A DNA stretch of 64,000 bases from contig JBGTGQ010000034.1 in assembly GCA_041746635.1 (NCBI GenBank), forward strand, positions 62,001 through 126,000, in the 5' to 3' direction. Shown piece by piece: positions 42,058 through 49,524 of this stretch. Each line of letters begins with the position of its first letter. Within the stretch, counting starts at the first letter, position 1. The DNA comes from CAMASH01 sp041746635 (GTDB taxonomy: Bacteria; Verrucomicrobiota; Verrucomicrobiia; Chthoniobacterales; Terrimicrobiaceae). The notes under the pieces are model-generated. The model ran no database searches. It was not told the origin of the DNA and saw only the letters and a list, made by a program, of their open reading frames with translations. A program made the translations under genes and the position numbers.

Positions 42058-42768
42058 ATGACCATGCCTGTTGCGACATCGACCTTGCTCGATTTGGGGA
42101 TTTATTCCGTTCCGGAGGCCGCGCGCCTGACGGGCGTTTCCACGTCGCGCATCCGGCGATGGTTGTGTGGCTATCGGTTCAAATCGCACGGACGGCGGTA
42201 TGCCACCGGCGCATTGTGGCAGGGCCAAATCGATCCGATCGAAGGCAAGCTTGCCCTTGGCTTTTTGGATTTGATGGAAGTGCGTTTCGTGGACGCATTT
42301 TTGCAACGCGGAATTTCGTGGCCGACGATTCACAAGGCCCGGGAGAAGGCCATGGAGCATTTCCCGGGAGCCAGCCATCCCTTCTGCACGGAGCGGTTTC
42401 TTACGGATGGCCGCGGGTTGCTGGTGGAAGTGCAGGAGGAAACCGGCGAGCAGGCACTGCTTGATATTACGAAGGATCAGAAAGTCTTCGACGCGCTGGT
42501 CCGGCCCTTCGCACGAGAACTGGAATTTGGACCCGGCGATATCCTCGAACGTTGGTGGCCGATGGGTCGGGAACGACGGGTGGCCCTCGACCCATGCCGA
42601 AACTTTGGGCAGCCTTCTTTGTTTGCTGAAGGAGTGTCCACCCAGGTGATCGCCCGAAGCGTCAAAGCAAACGAGGGTTCGATCGCCAGTGTGGCGGAAT
42701 GGTATGAAATTCCCATCGAAGCGGTGCGGGATGCCGTGGAGTTTGAAGAGCATCTGCTCGCAGCGTGA
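42058..42768 (+). CDS. DUF433-type antitoxin with MerR-like helix-turn-helix
   Basis: A 236-residue protein. The N-terminus GIYSVPEAARLTGVSTSRIR followed by RWLCGYRF is a MerR/excisionase-like DNA-binding helix-turn-helix. The C-terminus (about 175-236) reads NFGQPSLFAEGVSTQVIARS, then VAEWYEIPIEAVRDAVEFE, the DUF433 pattern. It is coupled to the downstream DUF5615 gene by ATGA/GTGA-type overlap. It is expected to neutralise the toxin and repress its own promoter. Confidence 0.8.
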   Translation: MTMPVATSTLLDLGIYSVPEAARLTGVSTSRIRRWLCGYRFKSHGRRYATGALWQGQIDPIEGKLALGFLDLMEVRFVDAFLQRGISWPTIHKAREKAMEHFPGASHPFCTERFLTDGRGLLVEVQEETGEQALLDITKDQKVFDALVRPFARELEFGPGDILERWWPMGRERRVALDPCRNFGQPSLFAEGVSTQVIARSVKANEGSIASVAEWYEIPIEAVRDAVEFEEHLLAA

Positions 42769-43151
42769 GATTCTTCTTCGATAACAATCTCGCGCCGAGG
42801 CTGGCCCATGGACTGCACATCTTCGCGTCTCCTGAGCACGATATAATTCACCTCAAGGATCAGTTCGCCGCCAATACGCCGGATACCCTGTGGATGAGCC
42901 AACTCGCGGGAGAGTTTGAGTGGGTAATCATCACGGCCGACTGGCGCATCAGCAAAAATCCCCACGAGATTGCCGCCTGGCAACAAGCAGGGCATACCAT
43001 CTTTTTCCTGAAACCCGGATGGCTCGATCTGGGTTTTTGGGAACAGGCATGGAAATTCACAAAATGCTTTCCGGATATCGTAAAACAGGCCGGTAAAGCA
43101 CGGAAAGGCGAGGGCTACGCCGTTAATACCAACGGGAAAATCCTGGATTAA
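42765..43151 (+). CDS. PIN-like DUF5615 toxin
   Basis: A 128-residue protein: RFFFDNNLAPRLAHGL (Asp near the N-terminus), HDIIHLKDQF, WVIITADWRISKN (D-x-R) and HTIFFLKPGWLDLGFW. This is the compact PIN-like, Mut7-C-related fold of DUF5615, commonly paired with DUF433. An RNase toxin role is inferred from family and pairing. It starts inside the last codons of the antitoxin gene. Confidence 0.8.
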   Translation: MRFFFDNNLAPRLAHGLHIFASPEHDIIHLKDQFAANTPDTLWMSQLAGEFEWVIITADWRISKNPHEIAAWQQAGHTIFFLKPGWLDLGFWEQAWKFTKCFPDIVKQAGKARKGEGYAVNTNGKILD

Positions 43152-43188
43152 CCACCCGCTCAGGCAGGGCGGGGAGACCTTGGCTGGT

Positions 43189-43430
43189 CTACACCGGAAC
43201 GTCTGTCAGCCACTGGGGCTTCTTTTCCGTGCCATCGAAGTATTCGCGGGATTTGTAGCGTTCGTATTCCCCTCCGGGGCCAGAGGCTGCGTCTTGGCCA
43301 GCAGGGCAGAAACTTGCGCGGTGTCCATGGGCCGGAAGCTCTTGGCGGCCACGATGGCCTGATCGAGGGTTTCCATGGAATCGCAGCCGGTGATTGCCAC
43401 CGAGGTGGGGAGATTACTAGCATAGCGGAC
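43189..43430 (-). pseudogene. C-terminal remnant of an aldo/keto reductase, frameshifted
   Basis: The minus strand reads RYASNLPTSVAITGCDSMET, then LDQAIVAAKSFRPMDTAQVSAL, like the end of a bacterial aldo/keto reductase. After LAPEG one base is lost, and the neighbouring frame continues EYERYKSREYFDGTEKKPQW to a stop at 43189. The N-terminal catalytic barrel is absent; the 5' side runs into repeat-like sequence near 43430-43495 that shares the GCAGAGCCCTCCAT end of R2. Confidence 0.7.
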
Positions 43431-43508
43431 ATTCCGGTTTTTAGCGCTTTTTGCGTTCGTTGCGTGAGGCTATTTTTCGGCGCAGAGCCCTCCATGACCC
43501 CGCCCGGC

Positions 43509-43919
43509 CTAGGCGCGTTTCAACCAATCAATTTCGATTTCCTTTTCCAGGGCTTTGAACTCCGGGTCACCAGTGACGAGTTCGACTTTTTTTAGCTTCG
43601 TCAGCGCAGCAGCAAAGGCATCAGCTAGGCTTATCTTGAAGCGGGCTTTGAAATCAGCGGCGAGATCGGCGAGAATGCGATCCACGGGATGTAATTCAAT
43701 CGGCAGCACGGGCAGTTCCCGCTCAATTTCCTCCCAACGCTCCGCGCCGTCCTTGCGAATCGTCATGTATTTGACTTCGGCATAATTGACCAAGGACATG
43801 TGGAGCGGCTGGTCGCGCTCCCCGGCCCGCTCCAACAGGGCGGCCACTTTTTCCTCCCCGGGCTCGCCCCGCAGGAAGGCCATCAAGGCAAAGCTATCGA
43901 GAACCGGTGATGCGGGCAT
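43509..43919 (-). CDS. vapC: VapC-family PIN toxin
   Basis: A 136-residue PIN domain: VLDSFALMAFLRGEPGEEKV (Asp at the N-terminus), LVNYAEVKYMTIRKDG (Glu), ISLADAFAAALT (Asp) and ELVTGDPEFKALE (Asp). All four acidic positions are present, so the RNase should be active. Its start lies 26 bases inside the upstream AbrB-type antitoxin gene. It probably cleaves tRNA or rRNA when freed from the antitoxin. Confidence 0.9.
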   Translation of the reverse strand: MPASPVLDSFALMAFLRGEPGEEKVAALLERAGERDQPLHMSLVNYAEVKYMTIRKDGAERWEEIERELPVLPIELHPVDRILADLAADFKARFKISLADAFAAALTKLKKVELVTGDPEFKALEKEIEIDWLKRA

Positions 43920-44187
43920 ATTTCGCCTCTTCGAGAGCTATTTCCTCAGCCTTGTGCTCCGTCCATTCCTCGCTGAACGGTTTGTCCCCGGGCTTCCGCT
44001 TCAGGATGCCTCGCAACCGGGCGATGGCATGCTTCGTGACGGGTTTGAGAAGAATGCCCTGCTCGGTGGATTGAACGACACACTTCGTGCCATCCTCGAT
44101 ATGAAATTCCTTCCGCAGCCAGTTCGGAATCACCACTTGTCCCCGGGTGGTGAATCGAACGGAATCAGTCTTTAATGTCGTTCTCAC
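43894..44187 (-). CDS. vapB: AbrB/MazE-type antitoxin (VapB)
   Basis: A 97-residue protein with an N-terminal swapped-hairpin domain: VRFTTRGQVVIPNWLRKEFH, then EDGTKCVVQSTEQGILLKPV. An acidic C-terminal tail PFSEEWTEHKAEEIALEEAK probably wraps the toxin. It overlaps the VapC gene by 26 bases and is likely autoregulatory. Upstream lies repeat R2 copy 2. Confidence 0.88.
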   Translation of the reverse strand: MRTTLKTDSVRFTTRGQVVIPNWLRKEFHIEDGTKCVVQSTEQGILLKPVTKHAIARLRGILKRKPGDKPFSEEWTEHKAEEIALEEAKYARITGSR

Positions 44188-44260
44188 TGGAGAAAATCTG
44201 ATTTATAGAGAATAGTCCGTCAATAGTAAAAAAGTCCGTAATTCGTTTGTTCGGAGTTGG

Positions 44261-44478
44261 CTGTAGCCACAAAGAACACAAAGATCTCAAAAACGGATTG
44301 GCCCCCTTGTGCTCTTTCCGTTCGTGCAAAGCCTGGCCGTCGCTGTGCGTCCGTTGCAGGGCGGCCAAATAATCAGCGACGGATTTGACGAAGCAAATCC
44401 CTCCAGAGCCGTCCCTTTTCCATCCTCGTTGATCCGTTTTCACGGAAAAGTGGGCTCTGACGACGCAAGGCCCTCCAT
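44261..44478. repeat. Dispersed repeat R2, copy 2
   Basis: This shares CTGTAGCCACAA, AACACAAAGATCTCAAAAAC, AAGCCTGGCCGTCGCTGTGC and the end GTGGGCTCTGACGACGCA with the copy at 40399-40730. It occupies most of the 361-base gap 44188-44548 between the vapBC and RND genes. The rest of the gap shows no gene. Confidence 0.75.
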
Positions 44479-44548
44479 CCTATTTCAATCTGTGAAAATC
44501 GGTGTCGATCTGTGGACCAAAATTCTGCTCGGAACAACGGGCAAGCCA

Positions 44549-47500
44549 TCAGATCGCGGCCGGTTTCAAATGGGGCAGGGTGTCCTCGCGGTCGCGGGGG
44601 AGTTCGGTTTCTTTTTTGGCGTGGTTGCGGGCGATGACCATGTAGATGGCGGGCACGACGAAGAGGGTGAAGGCGGTGCCGATGATCATGCCCGATACCA
44701 ATACGATGCCGATGCTGTTACGGGCGGCGGCGCCGGGTCCGCTGGCGAAGATGAGCGGGGTGTGGCCGAAGACGGTCGCGGCGGTGGTCATGAGGATGGG
44801 CCGCAGGCGGGTGGCGGAGGCTTGGATGATGGCGCGCATTTTGTCGATGCCGCTTTCCTGGAGCTGATTGGCGAATTCCACGATGAGGATGCCGTTTTTG
44901 GAAACGAGACCGACCAGAGTGATGAGGCCGACCTGGCTGTAGATATTGAGCGAGGTGAAACCGACGAAGGTGAACATGAGGGCTCCGGTGAGGGCGAGGG
45001 GCACGGAGCCGAGCAGGATGATGAAGGGATCGCGAAAGCTTTCGAACTGCGCGGCCAAAACGAGGAAGATGAGCACGGCGGAAAGCATCATGGTGGTGAC
45101 GAGGGTGTTGCCTTCAGTGCGCAACTGACGGGATTCGCCGGCGTAGTCGATGCTGAACCCGGGAGGCATGATTTTGCGTGCCTCGTCCTCGAGCACCCGC
45201 AGGGCCATGTCCTTGGAAACCCCGGGCGGGATCGCGCCCTGAATGGTGGCGGAGTTGAGCTGCTGGAAACGCTTGAGTTCGCGGGCCACGACGGAGTTTT
45301 TCAGCGTGGCAAAGGTGGAGAGCTGCACCATGCGGCCATCGGGTCCGCTGACGTAAATGTTTTTGAGCTGATCGGCGTTGAGGCGTTCAGCGCGCTTGAT
45401 TTGGGGGATCACCTTGTAGCTGCGGCCGGAGGTGTTGAAGCGGTTCACGTAGTTGCCGCCGAGCAGGGCACCAAGGTCGGCGCCGACGCGCTGAAGGTTG
45501 AGGCCTTGGGCGGCAACCTTGTCGCGGTCGAAGATGATTTCGGTCTGCGGCTGGTCGTATTTCAGATCCGTGTCGGCAAACATGAAGAGTCCGCTTTCAA
45601 AGGCCTTGGCCACGAGTTTGTTGGCCACATCGAGGAGTTCCTGCGGTTCGGCGGTGGAGGCGATGACGATCTCGATGGGGAAATTGCTGCCGCCGGGCAA
45701 GGGCGCGGGGGTGATGGGAATGACCTGCAGGCCGGCGATGGCACCGGTCTTGGGGAAGAGGTCTTCTTGAATTTGCGCCGTGGTGCGGGAGCGTTCGTTC
45801 CAGGGTTTGGTCACGAGACCGCCGAAGCCGCCGGCGGCGGAGTTGATCTGAAAAGTGTTGGCCACCTCGGGCGCGGACATGAAGGCTTTGTTGATTTCGT
45901 CGGTGAAGAGGGAAACCTGATCCAGAGTGGCATTGGCGGGGGCTTGCACGATGCCGAAGAGAAAACCCTGATCCTCGTTGGGCGCGAGTTCGTTGACCGA
46001 AAACATCGAGAGCGGATAGATGAGCAAGGCCAGAAGGGCGGCGAAGATGATGACCGGCACGCGGTTGGACACCGTGGTCTCCAACGCGCGCGAATAGACG
46101 CAGCGGAGCCACTCGAAGCGGCGGTTGATCCAGCCGGCGTAACCTTTTTCGGCGTCACCGGGGCGGAGCATTTTCGACGCCATCATGGGAGACAGCGTGA
46201 GGGCCACGATGCCGGAGACGATGACCGCGCCGGCCAGAGTGAAGGCAAATTCCCGGAAGAGCGCGCCGGTGAGACCCCCCTGGATGCCGATGGGCGTATA
46301 GACGGCCGCCAGCGTGATCGTCATGGATATGATGGGCCCCACCAGTTCGCGTGCGCCCATGATGGCAGCATCGAAAGGCGTCTGGCCCTCCTGCAAATGA
46401 CGCTCGACGTTTTCCACCACCACGATGGCGTCGTCCACCACCAGACCGACCGCCAGCACGATGGCGAGGAGGGTGAGGAGGTTGATGGTGAAGCCCGCGG
46501 CCATCATGAGAAACACCGCGCCGATGAGCGAAATGGGAATGGCCAGCACGGGAATGATAACCGAGCGCAGCGAACCCATGAAAAGAAAGATCACCACGAT
46601 GACGATGAGGAGAGTTTCCATCAGGGTCTTGAGCACGTCGTGAATGGCGCTGTCGATATAGACGGTCGAATCGTAGGCCACGCTGGCATTCATGCCGGAG
46701 GGCAGGCGGCTCTGGATCTCGGGCAGGGCGTTGCGAATATCCCGCACCACATCAAGCGTGTTGGCAGTGGGCAGCGGCCACACGCCCATAAAGGTCGCTT
46801 TTTGTCCGCTGAAACGCACGTCTTCCTCGTAGGATTCGGCGCCGAGGTTGATGTCGGCCACATCTCCAAGGCGGACGATGGCACCGTTGCTTTGGCGGAT
46901 GACCAGTTGCTGAAATTCGTCCACCGTTTTCAGGTCGGTGTTGGCGATGAGGTTCACCGCGATCATCGTGCCCTTGGTGCGGCCGATGGCGGCGAGGTAG
47001 TTGTTCGATTGCAGGGCGGCCAACACCTCGGTGGGGGTGAGATTAAGCGAAGCCAGCTTGTCGGGCTTGAGCCAGATGCGCATGGCAAACGTGCGGGCAC
47101 CCAGAATATCCGCGCGCTGCACGCCGTTGATGGCGGAGAGCTTGGGTTGCACGACGCGGGTGAGGTAGTCGGTGATCTGGTTTTGATCGAGGTCCTTGGA
47201 ATAAAAACTCAAATAAATCGCGGCGAACTCGGAGTCCTTCGATTCCACTTCGATCACCGGGGCCTCGGCCTCGGGCGGCAGGTCGTTGCGCACTTGCGCG
47301 ACCTTGGCCTGGATCTGGGTGAGGGCGGCGTTGGTGTCGAAGTTCAGCTTCAAGCGCACCGTGATGGTGCTGAGTCCCTGCGCGCTCGACGACTGCATGT
47401 AATCAATGCCGTCCGCGCTGGCGATGACGCGCTCCAGTGGCGTGGTGATGTAACCGCGCACAAGGTCGGCATTCGCGCCGATGTAGGCGGTCCTGATCGT

Positions 47501-47635
47501 GACCTGGGCGATGTCGCTGCGCGGGTACTGCCGCACGCTGAGGGTGCTGATGGACACCAGCCCGGCCAGCAAAATCAAAATGTTGACGACCAGCGCGAGG
47601 ATCGGGCGCTTAATGAAAAGATCGGTGATTTTCAT
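44549..47635 (-). CDS. RND multidrug efflux transporter (HAE1 family)
   Basis: A full-length 1028-residue inner-membrane pump beginning MKITDLFIKRPILALVVNIL. Twelve helices in two halves are separated by two large periplasmic domains. Helix 4 carries VLAVGLVVDDAIVVVENVER with the proton-relay Asp pair, and MMAAGFTINLLTLLAIV and LSPMMASKML are conserved. With the upstream adaptor it would form a tripartite pump exporting drugs or other amphiphiles across both membranes; no outer-membrane channel gene is adjacent. It follows the adaptor by 53 bases and is controlled by the MarR gene upstream. Confidence 0.95.
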   Translation of the reverse strand: MKITDLFIKRPILALVVNILILLAGLVSISTLSVRQYPRSDIAQVTIRTAYIGANADLVRGYITTPLERVIASADGIDYMQSSSAQGLSTITVRLKLNFDTNAALTQIQAKVAQVRNDLPPEAEAPVIEVESKDSEFAAIYLSFYSKDLDQNQITDYLTRVVQPKLSAINGVQRADILGARTFAMRIWLKPDKLASLNLTPTEVLAALQSNNYLAAIGRTKGTMIAVNLIANTDLKTVDEFQQLVIRQSNGAIVRLGDVADINLGAESYEEDVRFSGQKATFMGVWPLPTANTLDVVRDIRNALPEIQSRLPSGMNASVAYDSTVYIDSAIHDVLKTLMETLLIVIVVIFLFMGSLRSVIIPVLAIPISLIGAVFLMMAAGFTINLLTLLAIVLAVGLVVDDAIVVVENVERHLQEGQTPFDAAIMGARELVGPIISMTITLAAVYTPIGIQGGLTGALFREFAFTLAGAVIVSGIVALTLSPMMASKMLRPGDAEKGYAGWINRRFEWLRCVYSRALETTVSNRVPVIIFAALLALLIYPLSMFSVNELAPNEDQGFLFGIVQAPANATLDQVSLFTDEINKAFMSAPEVANTFQINSAAGGFGGLVTKPWNERSRTTAQIQEDLFPKTGAIAGLQVIPITPAPLPGGSNFPIEIVIASTAEPQELLDVANKLVAKAFESGLFMFADTDLKYDQPQTEIIFDRDKVAAQGLNLQRVGADLGALLGGNYVNRFNTSGRSYKVIPQIKRAERLNADQLKNIYVSGPDGRMVQLSTFATLKNSVVARELKRFQQLNSATIQGAIPPGVSKDMALRVLEDEARKIMPPGFSIDYAGESRQLRTEGNTLVTTMMLSAVLIFLVLAAQFESFRDPFIILLGSVPLALTGALMFTFVGFTSLNIYSQVGLITLVGLVSKNGILIVEFANQLQESGIDKMRAIIQASATRLRPILMTTAATVFGHTPLIFASGPGAAARNSIGIVLVSGMIIGTAFTLFVVPAIYMVIARNHAKKETELPRDREDTLPHLKPAAI

Positions 47636-47688
47636 GACGGGTTGGTCCTTGGTCCTTGGTCAATCGGTCATTCGGCCTTCGCGCAGCG

Positions 47689-48822
47689 TCAGGTGTCCTC
47701 CGGGGTCGGGGCCTCGCTATTTTCGGGCAGGATGCTGTTGTTCACCTGGATGGCGGCGCCCTGGCGGAGTTTGAAAACGCCCGAGGTGACCACTTCCTCG
47801 CCAGGTTTTATGCCGGAGACAACGGCCACCCGGTCGCCGCGGGTTTCCCCGAGTTTTACGATTTGCTGGCGGACCCCTTTGTAAGAAACACCCTTGGGGT
47901 CGGTCATCTCTTCGATGATGTAAACCGTATCGCCGTAGGGGGCGTATTGGATGGCCGTGGAAGGGAGCACAACGTGGCGCGACGGCTTGTCCCGCGGCAC
48001 CTCGGCATTGACAAACATGCCGGGGCGAAGCTGGCCTTTGGGATTGGCCAGGGTGGCCTGCACCCGGACGTTGCGGGTGGCCTCATCGACCACGGAATCG
48101 ACCGCGTTGACCTTGCCCTCGAATTTCACATCAGGAAGACCGTCCGCCTTCACCTTCACGGTCTGGCCGGCGGCGATTTCGCCCAGGTTTTGCTGGGGCA
48201 GATAAAAATTCACGTAGATTGGATCCAGCGCCTGCAGCGGTGCGATGGCGGAACCGCTCTGCAAATATTGGCCCAGGTTGACCGCGCGAATGCCCAACAT
48301 GCCGGAGAAGGGGGCGCGGATGGTTTTCTTGTCGGTCATGGCTTTCATTTCCAGCACGCGGGCGGTGGCTTGATCGAATTCCGCCTGCGCGGTGTCGAGT
48401 TCGGATTGGGCGCTGACCCTGCTTTTAATAAGGTTTTGCTGACGCTGAAGATTGAGCGCGGCGAGTTTCTGCTGGGCGGCGGCGGAACGGAGCTGGGCTT
48501 CCTCTTGGCTGACATCGAGCTGCACGAGCAAATCGCCCTGTTTAACCATCTGCCCGGATTCGAAATTGATTTTTGTCACAATGCCTGGCTGATCGGTGCT
48601 CACGGTCACGCCCTGCACGGGGGCAGTGGAGCCAATGGCCCGGAGCGCCGGGATCCAATCCTCCTCCGCCGCCACCTGGGACGTGACCGACTCGAAACGC
48701 ATGGGCATGTTGGCAAATCCGGCATTGGCGGCTTGAATTTGGAAATATTTGACGCTGCCAAGGATGACCCAGAGCGCAATGGCGGCCCCGATGGCGATGG
48801 CGATGAGAGTGATTTTTTTCAT
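47689..48822 (-). CDS. RND efflux periplasmic adaptor (membrane fusion protein)
   Basis: A 377-residue protein with an N-terminal membrane anchor (ITLIAIAIGAAIALWVILGS). Lipoyl halves are VSTDQPGIVTKINFESGQMV and TIRAPFSGMLGIRAV, flanking an alpha-hairpin (about 105-160), followed by beta-barrel and membrane-proximal domains with LRPGMFVNAEV and EEVVTSGVFKLRQGAAI. It links the RND pump to an outer-membrane channel. The start overlaps the MarR stop as ATGA, placing it in the regulator's operon. MexE/AcrA-like; substrate unknown. Confidence 0.93.
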   Translation of the reverse strand: MKKITLIAIAIGAAIALWVILGSVKYFQIQAANAGFANMPMRFESVTSQVAAEEDWIPALRAIGSTAPVQGVTVSTDQPGIVTKINFESGQMVKQGDLLVQLDVSQEEAQLRSAAAQQKLAALNLQRQQNLIKSRVSAQSELDTAQAEFDQATARVLEMKAMTDKKTIRAPFSGMLGIRAVNLGQYLQSGSAIAPLQALDPIYVNFYLPQQNLGEIAAGQTVKVKADGLPDVKFEGKVNAVDSVVDEATRNVRVQATLANPKGQLRPGMFVNAEVPRDKPSRHVVLPSTAIQYAPYGDTVYIIEEMTDPKGVSYKGVRQQIVKLGETRGDRVAVVSGIKPGEEVVTSGVFKLRQGAAIQVNNSILPENSEAPTPEDT

Positions 48823-49364
48823 GACGGGATCGCGTGAGAGCCGTTGCGGCCGAAGGGCTGGGCGGCGGCGAAGGCTTGTTGGGTTTTATGCAGGAGTTTG
48901 ACCAGCTGTTTGCGTTCAGGGGAGGAAAGCGCGGAGAGGATGCCCTGGCTCCATTCCATGAGCAGAGGTTGAACCTTGCGGAGAAGAACTCCCCCCTTGG
49001 CGGTAATCTTGACATTGGAGGCCCGGCGGTCGTGGGGATCGGGTGCCCGGGCAATGAGGCCGGCCTTTTCCATGGTGTCGAGCAAACCGGTAATGGTGGC
49101 GCGGCTCACTTTGGCGCGTTCGGCCAGTTCGGAGGAACGGAAGCTGCCGTTCTCCGCGCTGTCCAGCAGGACCAGAACGATCAAGCGCGCCTGATTGAGG
49201 CCGTGCCGGGCCAGAAATTCCCCCTCGCTCCGTGAGACGACATCGCCGGTGTGCAGGATGTTGAGAAACAACTCGCAGATGGTCGGGTCCGCCCCGGGCA
49301 CGCGGGACGAGGCCGCTTGCAGGCATTCGTAACGCGGAACTTCCTTTAACAACAAAAATGGCAT
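48819..49364 (-). CDS. MarR-family transcriptional regulator
   Basis: A 181-residue winged-helix regulator: LNQARLIVLVLLDSAENGSF, then SSELAERAKVSRATITGLLD (recognition helix) and GLIARAPDPHDRRASNVKIT (wing with the DxRR motif). It heads an operon with an RND adaptor and pump, so it most likely represses them and is released by a small ligand or pump substrate. The N-terminus is about 35 residues longer than a minimal MarR protein. The tandem site at 49375-49419 just upstream is its probable operator. Confidence 0.9.
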   Translation of the reverse strand: MPFLLLKEVPRYECLQAASSRVPGADPTICELFLNILHTGDVVSRSEGEFLARHGLNQARLIVLVLLDSAENGSFRSSELAERAKVSRATITGLLDTMEKAGLIARAPDPHDRRASNVKITAKGGVLLRKVQPLLMEWSQGILSALSSPERKQLVKLLHKTQQAFAAAQPFGRNGSHAIPS

Positions 49365-49374
49365 AGCCCGGCAA

Positions 49375-49424
49375 AATAAGGCGGCTAACTATTAAGTCAA
49401 CAAATAATAAGGCGGCTGATTATA
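49375..49424 (-). promoter_or_regulatory. Promoter -10 box and tandem candidate operator for the marR-RND operon
   Basis: On the minus strand a perfect TATAAT lies at 49424-49419. Two direct copies of a 14-base site (plus strand AATAAGGCGGCTAA at 49375-49388 and AATAAGGCGGCTGA at 49406-49419) are spaced 31 bases, close to three helical turns. A repressor bound there would cover the transcription start. A TTGACT at about 49399-49394 could be an alternative -35. Confidence 0.55.
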
Positions 49425-49524
49425 TCGGCGCCGGGGGGAGGACGCGAAACGGAGTAAGCCGAAATCGTAATTTGGGCAGGGATGGCCAGCCATCCCCACC
49501 CTGTTTTCCATCGCCCCTTCCGGA

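Noticed and set aside
29472..44187. CRISPR array in the defence island
   Set aside because: No run of regularly spaced short direct repeats with unique spacers was found, and no cas genes.
44309..47884. A very long plus-strand open frame (1191 codons) opposite the RND pump gene
   Set aside because: It is the exact antisense of a gene with all RND motifs. Its translation is a Gly/His/Asp/Glu-rich string without domains, a GC-rich codon artefact.
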